Assembly: GCA_002104895.1 (NCBI GenBank)
Contig: MCFG01000197.1
Coordinates: 27,501 to 91,500, forward strand
Origin: Anaeromyces robustus
Lineage: Eukaryota; Neocallimastigomycota; Neocallimastigomycetes; Neocallimastigales; Neocallimastigaceae
Length of the DNA: 64,000 bases
Reading direction: 5' to 3'
The position numbers were made by a program, and so were the translations under genes. Shown piece after piece: positions 1-13,380 of this stretch. Numbering within the stretch: the stretch's first letter is position 1; the number at the start of each line of letters is the position of its first letter. Below the pieces are notes generated by a model. That model had not been told where the DNA came from. It ran no database searches and worked only from the letters and a program-made list of their open reading frames with translations.

Positions 1-126
1 AATAGATACATACGTAATAAAAAAAAAAAAAAAAAAAAACAATATTTGAAAAAAAAATGAATAAAATTGAAATATGTAATAAATTTGTAATTTTAATTCA
101 TTATGAAAAAAAAAAAAAAAACTTAC

Positions 127-1525
127 AATTAATACAGGAATCAAGGTTTGAGCAATTCGCTGTTATAATATTTTTTTTTCAAAAAAAAAATATATATATA
201 TATATATATAATAAAATGAATGAATAAATAAATATGAATTTATTTTTCTATTTTATTTATGGATAGTTTGGAAAAAAAATTATACCTTATCAGCCATTTT
301 ATAAATAGATTTATAATATATATTTGGCTCAATGATTTGTCCATTCTTTGATTTATGAATAAATTTATCTTGACTTAATTCAGTAACTAATAATTGTTTA
401 AAAATTAATAAATAAATAAATTAACAAGCATTTTTCTTGAATAATTTATATCATTACTTTTTTATATAATATAATTATTATATATTTTATATAAATATTA
501 AATATTATGAGGATTATATATATTTTTAAAATTTTTACCTTTATAAACATTTAATCTATATAAAAAGATTAACCTCAAAGCACGTGATATAAAGCTATAA
601 TAATTAAAAAGATCATCATTATAGATATTATATTAATTTTTAATGATTTGCAAAAAAAAAAAAATTATTTATATTAATTAGACTTTTAATTAATTTTAAT
701 ATAATACCAGATTTGCATAATAAATGAAAATACAGTAGCTGCATAATATGTATCTTTAAAAGTGAATATCAAATATTTTAATTAAATTAAAAATTTTAAA
801 ATTTTTTTAATATTGTAATATTTTTTTTTAATTTATATATATAGTGAAAAATAATTAATTACTAATAGAATAAAATATAATATAACATAATAAATCAATC
901 AATTAATAAAGATATATACATGCACAAGGAACTTTAGCAATTTGAGTGATCTTTATATAAAATATTTATATATTAAATATTAAATATTAATTTTTTTTTT
1001 TAAAAAAAAAAGTTATTATTATGAATAATAATAAATATTAAATTAAAAAAAAATAAAATAAATTTTTTAATATTATTAATAAAAAATTTACCAAATTGAA
1101 AAAAGTAGAAATAAAAGTTGCTATACCACCAATAAAAGTAAGTATGAAATTTCTTTGTTTAATAATATACCAATTTCTATAGAAACAAATCCTAAAAAAA
1201 AAAAAATTTTTAAAATTAAAGGAATAAAAAAATATATAATTTATATCAATAAATTATTTTATATAGAAAATATTTTATTTTTAAAAGTATATATATATAA
1301 AAGTTTTACATTTTAAAATAAAAAACTTTTTATAAATAGATGAACTTACCATACTAAAGGTATTAAAAAGTATATAATAGATATAACATTCAAAACAGCA
1401 TATATTTTTCCTTCAGGTTTATCTAAATTAATAAATAATCCTTCATTTTTTGTAGTATAATTTGATATTGGATTTGAAAGATTTTTATCAACTGGACTAT
1501 ATTGGTATTTTGATAATTGATTCAT
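127..1525 (-). CDS. 7TM receptor of the RGS-GPCR type, N-terminal part (runs off left edge)
   Basis: Seven exons can be read on the minus strand: 1525-1350, 1191-1092, 950-920, 753-708, 594-539, 386-286 and 159-127, giving 181 residues in one continuous frame; the donor at 126-125 sends the gene past the window edge. All introns are GT-AG. The start is the first ATG before an open exon. The protein has a polar N-terminus and at least three hydrophobic segments (VLNVISIIYFLIPLVW near residue 50; the stretch after NWYIIKQRNF; the stretch before ISRALRLIFLY). It closely matches the complete 7TM-RGS gene at 11654-15102: exons 2-7 have exactly the same lengths (100, 31, 46, 56, 101 and 33 nt) and the splice phases agree. 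By homology it should be a G-protein-linked receptor ending in an RGS domain, but that part is outside the window. The ligand is unknown. Confidence 0.85.
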
Positions 1526-3291
1526 CTTTTTTTTTTTTTTTTGTTAACTTAAATTATTATTTTATAGTGATATTAGTTTTTTTTTTTTTTTTTAAACTTT
1601 ATTGATTGATTGATTTATTATAATAATATTATCAAAGATATAAAATATTAATTTATAGATTAATTATTGAGCGTTTCTTTTGTATTATTTATTTATTTAT
1701 TTATTATTATTATTTTAAAAAAGTATGTTTTATATTAAATATATATATTTTTTTAATAACTATGAAAAGAAAAAAATAAAATCCGTTTCCAAACTAATAT
1801 TATTAATTATTATTTACTAATATAATTATATAATCTTTTATATTTAGTTTACTGAATTTATAATGTACAATGGTACATACTATTTTATTATATTTACAAT
1901 ATATATATTCTTTTAAATTATTTATATAATACTGTGGATATATAATATTATAATATTATTTAATATTGATTATATATATACTATATTTATTTTAATTCTT
2001 TCAAACTTAATAAATATTAAAATATTATTAATATTTATTGTAATTAAAATGTTAATATTTATAGAATAACACTATTTTTCTATATTTACAAAATAAGGAA
2101 TATATTTAAAAATATAAATATATATTTTTAATTATATTTCTATATTTGATATTTATTTAAATATTATCAGTATTTACTTTTATTAAAAAATTAAGTGTAT
2201 ATAATATATTTATATTTTTGTAACAATTTTTATTATAATAATGATCCTTTATAATTTTAAAAAAAAATATTGTTTAAATATAAATATATAAAATTAATAT
2301 TTTTTTTTGTTTACAAAAGTATTAATAAATTATTATATTATTGTTATATTGATTTTTTTTTCTTTCTTTTTTATATTTTCTTTTTCTTTTTTTCTTTTTA
2401 TTTTTATTATTTTTATTATTTTTTATACAATTGATAATTTAATTATTAATTATTTTAAATTTAAAACTTAAATTATTACATTAATTATTTGTATTATTCA
2501 TTTTTATTGAATAAAAATAAAAGAAAAATATATTAAGCTTATATCTCTTTTCCTTTTTTTTTGAATGAATATAAATATATATATGTAAATAAGTTATAAA
2601 TAAAAAAATTATTCTTTTTTTAAAAAAAAAAAAAAAGAAAATAGTATCTTTCCTTTTTTTTTTTTTTCTTTTTTTATTTATACACTTTATTTTTTTATAC
2701 TTTTTTTTTTATTTTATTTTTCTTTAAAAAAAAAAAAAGTAAAAAAGATTTAGGCCTTTTTCCATCCATTTTATATATTTTTTTTTTAAATGATATTTAA
2801 TAATTAAACTTTTTTTTCTTAAAACTTTATTTTTCTTTTTTCCTTTTTTATTTTAATTAAAAAGTTATTTAGCCTTTTTTGTACAAAATCATACAAAATA
2901 AAAAAATTTTTTTTTTTCTTTTTTATATTAATTAAATTAATTTTTATCATTTTTTATTAATTAAAAATTTTTTTTATTATAAAACTTCTTTTTTACATTT
3001 TGGAATATTTTTTTTTTTTTAAAAAAAAGTTTATTATTTATTAATTTGAAAAGAATAATTAATAATTTAAAAAAAAAATAAATTATAAAATTTTTATTAA
3101 TTGAGAAAAATAATAAAAAAAAATAATAAAAAAAAAATTTTTTTTTTGTTAAGCTATATTTTATTTTAATTTTTTAATTTATTTATTATTACTTAAATAT
3201 TTAATTAATTAATAATATAAATAATACATAACCATTATATTTTAATTATATTTAATATTTAATATGGTTATTATTGATAATAATAATTAAT

Positions 3292-3354
3292 AATAAATAA
3301 ATAAATAAATAAATTCGATAAATAAATAAATAAATAAAATATAAATATATTCAA

Positions 3355-3405
<51 letters not shown>

Positions 3406-3410
3406 ATGAA
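3292..3410. repeat. (TAAA)n microsatellite
   Basis: Tetranucleotide TAAA repeats, interrupted near 3317 and 3340, with a near-perfect run of about 60 bases at 3350-3407. Confidence 0.95.
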
Positions 3411-4075
3411 TGAGATAAAAGTTCAAAAATGTTACACGTTGAATTATGAAAGAAAAATAATTAATTTATTTTATATGATTAATAATTAATGATGATATTA
3501 TTATTATTATTATCATTATTATTAATTTTTTTTAGATTGAATTATACTTTTTACTTTATTATTTATTATTTATTATTATTGTTATTATTATTATTATTTA
3601 TTGTTGTTATGATAATTTTTTGATTAAAATTTGCAACAAAAAAGAAAAAAAATTTATGATAACAAATAATGCATAAACTTTATAATTCTAAAATCAATAA
3701 ACTATCCATTAACCATTATCCACCATCTTCATATATGCACATAATTCTTTTAAAAAATTTGTTGTTAATTTTTATTTTTTTTTTATTTATTGATTGTATT
3801 AATTATAAATTACCAATATAATTATATTATCATTAATTCATAATTGGATAAATAAATTTCATACATTTATATTATTATATTTAATATGTTTATATTTATA
3901 TTTATATTTAATTAATTAATTAATTCATCAATGATGAATAATTATATGTACAATGATAATACATTTTTTTTTAAAAATGTAATTGACTTTATTTTTTTTT
4001 TTTTTTTTAATTAAAATTTCAATACAATAGAAAAAAGCAAAAAAAAAAAATAAAGTTAAAATTAAAATGAAAAAA

Positions 4076-4108
<33 letters not shown>

Positions 4109-5025
4109 ATAAACAAAACAAATACAAAACAAAGTAAAACAAAAAAAAAATTTTTTTTTTATTAAAAATAAAGTAGTAATAAAGTTTAAAAAAAAAAAAG
4201 GTGATATAAAACAATATTAATGAATTGTCAACAATATTAACAACGTTGTTATTTTTTTTTTTTTTTTTTTTTATTTTTTTTTTTTAATAAATGTTTAAAG
4301 GTTTAAAAGGGTTATAACAAAAATAACAAAAAAATAACAATGATAGTTTATTATGTATAATTTATATCTAAAATGCAAATTGCTAAATGTATATATATAA
4401 ATAAAAAACCTATTAAATGTTTATAATTTATAAAAATAAAATTTTTTATTGGATAATAAATGAATACATTTTATAAATAATAATTTTTCATATTTAAAAT
4501 ATATAATATAATAATGCATTATTATTAATTATTAATTATTAATTATTTATAATAATAATAATAATAATTACAATAGAATAATTAATAATGATAAATAAAC
4601 TATCAAATATGAATTATTATTTATTGGCATAATTATGAAAAGTTGAAATAAATAAAATGATTATTTATTTAAATTAAATCTTATCATCTTTCCTTTTTAA
4701 TGTCATCATTATGGATGGTATAATAATAGGTTTTTTATTTTTTTTTTTGTTAATATTCTCCCTATATACTGATTAATATTTATTAATTATCATTATAATT
4801 TTTACACAATAGTAATAAAACGTTATGTATATTCTCAGGTGATTAATAAAACAAAAGGAATAATTGCATAAAATAAGTATTACTTTTTTTTTTTTATAGT
4901 TGATAATAAAATAATTGCATAATTTAAGTATAACTTTTTATTAATAATTATTAATAAATAATAATATATTTATATTATTATTTATTTAAATTTATTATTA
5001 ATGAAAATTATGTATAATTATATGA

Positions 5026-5026
5026 A

Positions 5027-5057
<31 letters not shown>

Positions 5058-5232
5058 ATTAATAAATAAATAAAGAAATAACTAAATAAATTATAATAAT
5101 TATTATCGAACATTTATAAAAAAATAACTAAATAACAAAATAACAAAATAAATAAATAACTAAATAAATAAATAACTAAATAAATAAATAACTAAATAAC
5201 TAAATAAATAAATAACTAAATAAATAAATAAC

Positions 5233-5287
<55 letters not shown>

Positions 5288-5288
5288 A
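5026..5288. repeat. Interrupted (TAAA)n array with TAAC variants
   Basis: AAAT tetramers from 5026 to 5074. The block resumes at about 5118, where AACTAAAT variants alternate with AAATAAAT, and it ends in a pure run at 5228-5288. The alternation suggests higher-order duplication inside a microsatellite. Confidence 0.9.
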
Positions 5289-7108
5289 ATAATTAATTAA
5301 TTAAATAAGTTTAGGGGTATATAGTATAGTATAGTATAGTTTATTTTTTTTTTTATTTAATTAATTATTTATTTATTAACTATAATAACTTTTTTTTTTT
5401 CTTTTTTATTTTAATTATTATAGTTAATAATTCTTTTTTATTTTAATTATTATAGTTAATAAAAGAAAAAAAAGGTTAAGTTTTACTAACAATATTTATA
5501 AAACTAGTTTTTTTTTTTTTTAATTTTAGATTTCTGCTTTTCGCTTTTGAAAACAAAATCATTGGTTAAAATAGATAATAATTATTTTAAAATTTTGTTT
5601 CAACTAATAATAATAAAAAAAGAAAAAAAAGAAAAAAAGAATAAAAAGAAAAAAGAAAAAAAAATTTTTTTCCCTATTTAAGATTAGATAATTTAGTGTA
5701 ACTATAGAATAATTGGAATCTTTTTATTTAATTATTATTATTAAGTTTTATTAATTAAATTAATTAATTATTAAATAGAATAGAATATTTTACAAAAAAA
5801 AAAAAAAATATCTTGAAAAAAAAAATATCTTGAAAAAAAAAAACCCATTAAATTTATTGTTTTTTACTTCCAAAATACTTTTTGTGTTTTTTTTTTTTTA
5901 AACTAGAAGAATTTCATTTAAAAAAAAACATATAATAAAAAGGTTTATGTTTTTTATGTTTCTATATATTTATATAAAATATTTTCTTTATATATTTAAT
6001 ATAGAATTTTTTTTATAACAAATGTAATAAAAATTTATTTATTTATTTATTTATTTATATATTTAAATATTTAAATATTTAAATATTTATTTATATATGT
6101 ATATTAAGTTTACTATTCTATAATGTACCATTTAATACTAAATCTAATCTATAATTATTTAATAATAATAAGATACACAATATTATTTATCATTTTAAAT
6201 AAGAAGAACAATGTATTGAAATGTAGACATAAAAAAAGTATTTAAAACTTTAAATTTAAAATTTATGTATATTAACTATATATTCTTAGTATTCATATTT
6301 TTTTTAATATTCTTAGAGTTTAGGTTTTTAAAGTTAATTAAAATTAATTTTTACTTTTAACTTTTAAATATTAATTAATTTATAAAGAATAGTTCATTCT
6401 ATTTTTTTTTAATTTTATTTATTTATTTATTTATTAATTTATTTTATTCTATTTGTTTCTTTGTTCTTTTTTTTTTAAGTAATAATTTAAATTTTAATAA
6501 TTAATAATTATAAACATAAATAGTTATCTTTAATTAATTAATAAGAATAAAAATATTTAATAGTAATTAAAGATAATAAAATAAATATTTATTAATTAAA
6601 GATAATAAGAAATTTATAAAGAATTTAAAACATGGAATATTAAATTAAAGAGTATTTAATATTAAAAATATTAATAAATTTCTATAATTGAATTATTTTT
6701 TTATTTATATTTATTGTTTAAACCATTGTGAATAATTAAATAAATAATAGTAAATAGAAAATAATTGAATAAAATTGTGTATTTTTATTTATTTATTTAT
6801 TTATTGATTTATTGATTTATAATATTTACTCTTTGTGTATGTTAAGTAGAGAATTCTATTTTATATAATATTGAAAAAAAATTTTTTTTAATATTATTCT
6901 ATTAATTATTATTATTATTATATTATTATTATAAATTTATTCTTTATATATTTTATCAATATAATTTTAATTTTCTATTTTTATTTTTTATTTTATAAAG
7001 AAAATTATTTTTTTTAATGATTATTCCAAATTTTATGTAAATCCAATTTTTTCTTAAATACAAAAAGATTTTAATTATTAATTTTTTTTTGTAATTAATT
7101 ATTATATA

Positions 7109-7200
7109 TTAAGGTTTGACTAATGGAGAATTTATTATTTATTAAGGTTTGACTAATGGAAGAATTTATTATTTATTAAAGTTTGGTTCATGGAAAATTA
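7109..7200 (+). repeat. Three tandem copies of a ~33-bp unit
   Basis: The unit starts with AAGGTTTGACTAATGG and continues into GAATTTATTATTTATT. It occurs at about 7109 and 7141, with a more diverged third copy from about 7175 (AAAGTTTGGTTCATGG). Confidence 0.85.
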
Positions 7201-7411
7201 AATAATATATAATATCTCATAATAATATATTATTTTTAATATGAGTAATGTAAAATGTTTTAAAATATAATTAAATTTTTAACAATAGAATTTTTGTATT
7301 TTTTTTTGTAATTTTGTATTTTTTTTAAAAAAAAAAATTTATATATAAGAATGAAATAAAAAAAAGAATACAAAATTATTTAATATTTAATATTTAATAA
7401 TGGTGTAATCA

Positions 7412-7412
<1 letters not shown>

Positions 7413-7498
<86 letters not shown>

Positions 7499-7503
7499 AT
7501 GAA
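7413..7503. repeat. (TAAA)n microsatellite
   Basis: Pure AAAT repeat of roughly 22 units. Confidence 0.97.
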
Positions 7504-7731
7504 TAATGATTTAATTATTATTTTTTATTATAAAAATAATAATAATAATAATAAATTAATAATTAAAAAAAAATGTATAATACAATAATTACAATAATAC
7601 AATAATACAGTAATATAATAATACAATATTATAATAATAATACAAAAATTTTAGCCTATTTAATTATTAAATTTTTATTTATAGCATTTATTAAAAATGA
7701 ACCAATATTTAAACTTTATTTTAATTTAACC

Positions 7732-7780
7732 ATTTTATTTTATTTTATTTTATTTTATTTTATTTTGTTTTGTTTTATTT
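7732..7780. repeat. (TTTTA)n pentanucleotide repeat
   Basis: About nine TTTTA units with two TTTTG variants near the end. Confidence 0.9.
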
Positions 7781-7838
7781 AATTATCAAGTATCAAGTAT
7801 CAAATAATAATTAAAAAAAATATTTATATATTTTTTTA

Positions 7839-7884
7839 AATTTAGTTATTTATTTATAAATATTTATAAATAAATAACTAAATT
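7839..7884. repeat. 46-bp perfect palindrome
   Basis: Each 23-base half is the exact reverse complement of the other; the outer ends read AATTTAGTTATT and AATAACTAAATT. There is no spacer. It is not in or next to a recognised gene. Confidence 0.9.
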
Positions 7885-8097
7885 GATATTGATAATTAAA
7901 CTTTAAAAAAAAAAAAAACTTTTTATTTTTGATAATCATATTTCATGTTATTATGATTTTAAGGTAATTTATATGAGTAATAATGAATTGTTACAAAAAC
8001 TTTAAAAAAAATTTATTATTATTATTATTATTAAAACAAAATTACATAAATCAATTTGAATAAAGTTTTATTACTCATTACTTAAATGAAAAAAACA

Positions 8098-8131
8098 AAA
8101 ACAAAAACAAAAACAAAAACAAAAACAAAAA
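8098..8131. repeat. (AAAAAC)n hexanucleotide repeat
   Basis: Five to six ACAAAA units. Confidence 0.9.
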
Positions 8132-11100
8132 GTTAACATTTTATAAATTTTTTATTATTAATAACAGAGAATATTATAATTATAATAAAACACTTGAAAT
8201 ATTGATTACTTAAAAATTTATAAAATGTTTAGTTTAGTTTTTTATTTTATTTTATTATATTTAATTAATAATTAACCTAGAATACAATAATTATAGAATG
8301 TTTGAAATAAATAAGATACAGAAATCATAAAATAATTAAAAAAAAAAAAAACTATAATAAGTAATAATAATATCAACAACAACAACAACAGCAACAATAA
8401 TAATAATAATAATATTAAATAATAAATACAATAAATACAATAATTATATAATTATATTATTTGACTTTTCGAAAATTATTATATTATTTAAAACTGTTTC
8501 AGGAACATTTTCTTTAAAACTATTATTATTTTTTAATTCTTTTAATTTTTATTGGTCTTTATTTATTATTTATTATTAGTTTAATAATTAAAATATTAAA
8601 AATATTAAAAATCTTATAAAGTAATAAATAAAAATAGATGAATAAAACGAAAAGAATAAAGAAAAAAGTTTATAAATAATTAATAATTAATAGTAATAAA
8701 ATCATAGAAAATCTAATTAATAATTAAATTATAATTTTCTTCTTTTTTTCATTATTCATTATTCTTTATTTTAATTAATTATTTATATGAAACATTTTCT
8801 TTTATTATTATTTATTAATTATTATTAATTATTAATTATTAATTATTATTATTGTTATTATTATAAGAGTATTTTTTTTTTTTTAATTAATTAATTTTAC
8901 TTTATAACATAAAAATAAAATAAAAAAGTTTTGAAATCTTTTTAAAATATAATTAAATAATTAAGTAAATAAATAGTAAAAAAATTAATTAAAAAATATA
9001 TAATTTTTTTTATGAATCATTTTTTATAAAAAAATTAAATATAAAATTAGATTAAAAATTAAAAAAATGAAAACCTTTTTTTATTTATTTATTTATTTAT
9101 TTATTCATTTATTTTATTATAAAATATATAAAAAAAATAAACAAACCCAATAATCAATGATAATATTAAGAATGCAAATCTTTTTTTTTTTATTAAAATA
9201 ATATATAAATTAGTGTAAATTAATATATAATACAATACAATATAATATAATACAATATAAAAATATAAAATAAAAAGTTTATTTATTAAAATTCATAAAA
9301 TAATATTAAGAAATAGTATAATATATAATAATAGTAAAATAGATTAAAATAAATGTAATATAATAATTACTAAGTTATTAGTTATTTATTATTTATTATA
9401 TGGATTATATATATTAATTCTTAGTAATAAATATTTTAATATTAATAATATTAAAGAAATTAATGTTAAAATATTTAGTATATTATATTAGGGTTATTAT
9501 TTAAAGTTTGATATAATAATGAATAATAATCATTTATATTATATTATATTATATTATTACATTTTAATATTACATTATTATAATATTAATATTATATTAA
9601 AATATTTAAAATATCAATAATATTAATTATATTAAAATAGTAATAATGAATAATGAATAATGTAAAATGAATAAAAAAAAAAATAGTTTAATTATTAATA
9701 TTTTAATGACATATCATTATAACTATAATTATAACTATACATATAAATTATTATCTAATTTCGAATTTATGCTATATTTATATTTATATTTAATATTTAT
9801 ATTTATATTTATATTTTTATACCATTTTGTATTTTTCATATTTAATAAATTTTTTATTCATATTAATTTATTTGTGCGTCATTTTTATATTGGTAAATTA
9901 TTAAAGAATTAGTATCTAAAAAAGGATAATGTATATATATATGTTATTTATTATAATTATTATTATTAGATAAAAATATAAAAAAAAAAAACGAAACAAA
10001 AAAAAAAAAAGTTTTCTTAAACAAAAAAAAAAAAAAAAACGAGTATAAAGTTTATGTTAACTATAAACATAACAAATATGTTAATTGAGTACATAATTAT
10101 AAAACAAAATAAACGAATAATCAACAAATTAAACATTCAGTACATAAGTAAAATTATAAAATATTAAACATAAAAATATAAAAAATATAAAAATATAAAA
10201 AATATAAAAATATAAAAAATATAAAAAAATAAAAAAAGATAATTTATTTCATTTATTAATAATGATAAAAAAGACATAATCTATAAACAGAATTTATAAA
10301 ATAAATAAATTGTATTATTATATATTATTTATTATTTATTAAATATATTATTATTGTTAATTATATAATTTATAGTTCTTTGTATATTATTTGTATATAA
10401 TATATAAATAATATATTATAATAAATATATTTAATATATTTATTTAGGTATAGTACCTATATTATTCTAATAATTATAATTTTTATAATTATTTTCAATA
10501 TATCCCCAATATATATTAATTATATATTATTTTATATTGATATATATATACTTTTTTAAAAAATATTTATTCATTTTACAAAATAAATTAAAAATAATAT
10601 TTTGACCTATAATCTTAAAGTTTTTTGTACTTACTTATAATATATTATAATATATTATTGTTAGGAATTTAATTAATTAAAAAAAAAAAAAAAAAAAGGA
10701 AAGAGTTACAAAAAAATATAAAACTATAATATTCTGACTTTTTTTTAAACTTTTTTTTTTTCTTTTTTTTTTTTTAAAAAAAAAAGTATTCGTTCTTTTT
10801 TTTATTATTAAAGTGTATTTTTTTTTTTTTATTATTAAATATCAATAGAAAAAATACTTATATTAAATAATAATAATAGTAATAATAATAATAGTAATAA
10901 TAATAATAAAAAAGAAGAATATTTAATAGATAAATAAAGGAAAAAAAAATTTTTTTTTTTCTTTTTTAAATTAATGATTTTTAAGAAAAAAAAAAGCAAA
11001 GAGTAATTATTTCAATTTATTTTATTTTATATATAAAATTATTTTTTTTAAATAAAAAATAAGATATATAAAATAAAAAGATATACCAAAATAATAAACA

Positions 11101-11653
11101 ATAATATAATAATATAAAAAAAAATAAATTAAGAAGAATTTCTTTCTTTTTTTTTTCCCATTATTGTTTAAAAGAAATAATTATTTAATAATTATATTTT
11201 GTAAATAAAATTATTAAAATTATAGAATAATTTTTTTTTAAGTTAACAACAAGAACAACAAAAACAAAAACGCTTTTTATTATTTTAACAATAACCAAAA
11301 ACAATTATATAAAAATATTTTATAATGAAACATAGATTTTATTATAATATTTAGAAGCTTTAGACTTTTTTTTTTAATATTGAGACTTATTTAATACAGT
11401 AAACTTATTAATAATATTTATTAAAAAATTTACTCTATATTGCTTATAATAATAATAATAGTAATAAAAAAAAAGATAATATATAATATATATTAATTTA
11501 CAAAAAAAGAAATTAAAATAAGTAAAAAAATAAAAATAAAAAAAAAAAATAAAATAAAAAAACAAACAAACAAACAAACGAACACTTACTGAAAAAAAAA
11601 AAAAAACGTCAATAGAAAAGTAAAAGTATATATCAATTGTATAAGGAGTAAAA

Positions 11654-13345
11654 ATGGCACCTCAATATACTGATAATTTATTTTATAACTCACAATATCG
11701 TTATCAAAATGATATTGGTATGGAAAATATGGGTATGGAAAGTATGGGTATGAATACTAATAATACTATGCCGAATAATACGAAAGGACCAATAATTAGA
11801 ACAGCAGATATTAAAGATAAAGTTTATTTAGGATTAAATATATTCTGTATTTTATACTTTTTTATACCATTAATATGGTTAGTTACTAATTATTAATATT
11901 TTTAATATTAGTATAAATTAATTTTAATATATATATTTATATATCTTTAAAAAAAAATAACAAAAAAAAAAAAAAAGAAATGTTAATATATATTGATTAA
12001 TATATTATTTATTATTTATTATTTAATATATATATATATATTTAATAACATAGGATATGTTTTTACAAAAATTGGTATATTATTAAGCAAAGAAATTTCG
12101 CTTTAACTATGGTTGGTGGAATTGGTGCATTTTTATCTGCTTTTAGTAACTTGGTAAATTTCTATCTTTCATTAATAACAATAGTAACAATGATAATAAC
12201 AATATCAATAATAACAATAACAATAATAATAATAACAAGAATAATAATAACAAGAATCATAAGAATATAAATATTAACAACTTAATTATTAAAAAAATGA
12301 ATTAATTATTTTATTAAATATTGTTTAATATTTTTATCCATTATATAAATATAGATTGCTCAAAATATGGATGTATCTTGTGCCTGTAAATATATCTATT
12401 TATAATTGAAATATTATTAAATTATTTAAAGTTTTAATTATTTATTAAATTATTATAAAAATATTATATTTAATATTTGAAATTAATAGTTAGTTATTAT
12501 TCAAGTACTATATTCTCATTTATTTCTCAAATATGGTAATAATTTATTTATTCATTTATTTTTTTTTTAAATATGTTTAATTTATATATAAGTAATAGAA
12601 TGAATTATAATTAATTTATATATTTAATTTTAATATCTTTAAAAAAAAAAAAAAAACTTTTTTTTTTTCATTATCAAAATAGTTTTGTTTCACGTGCATT
12701 CAGATTGATTTTATTATATAAAGTTAACGTATATAAAGGTAACTTACCAAATGAACTATTAATTATTTATGAATTATGAATTATAATATATTAATAATAA
12801 TCGAATAATGAATATATTTATTTATTTATTTTATTTTTTTTTTAAACAAAAATATTAAAAAAAAAAAAAAAAAATAGTCACGGAATTAAATCAAGAAAAA
12901 TTTATTCAAAAGTCAAAGGATGGTGCTGTAATGGAACCAAATATTTATTATAAATCTATATATAAGGCTGTTAATAAGGTATATAATAAAATATTATAAA
13001 GATAATATAACTAAAAAAAAAATATTTTTATTAATGATAATATATATATATATATTTTTTTTTTCAATTTTTTTATTATAAATATTTGAAGAGAGTTGTT
13101 TACTTTTTAATACCATTTTTGATTGTAAGTATTAAATAAATATATATACGTTAAAATTTAATCACAGACCTAGTAATATATAATAATTAATAATCTATAT
13201 TTCAATAAAATAATAATTTTATTTTATTATTAATAGATGCTAAATGTAGCTCTGACAATATATTTACATCGTACTATTGACAGAGATAATAAATGTACTT
13301 GGTATATATCATAATATTTCATTTTTTTTAATATTTCATTTTATA

Positions 13346-13380
<35 letters not shown>

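Larger units (their letters stand above)
1526..11653. other. 10-kb gene-free, low-complexity intergenic region
   Basis: Between the two diverging receptor genes I see no exon with convincing codon structure. The stretch consists of poly(A)/poly(T), (TAAA)n, (AAT)n and short local duplications, listed separately where distinct. The 3' end (about 11000-11653) is purine-rich with a (CAAA)n run and probably contains the promoter and 5' UTR of the gene at 11654. An 81-codon open frame at 9667-9912 is Tyr/Phe/Ile-rich low complexity and is not accepted as a gene. Confidence 0.7.

Noticed and set aside
3928-4116. 62-codon minus-strand Phe/Lys-rich frame
   Set aside because: Poly(T)/poly(A) translation without any protein-like pattern.
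9667-9912. 81-codon open frame (MNKKKNSLIIN...)
   Set aside because: Mostly Tyr/Asn/Leu/Ile/Phe repeats from AT-rich slippage; no domain, no codon bias like the real genes, no paralogue.
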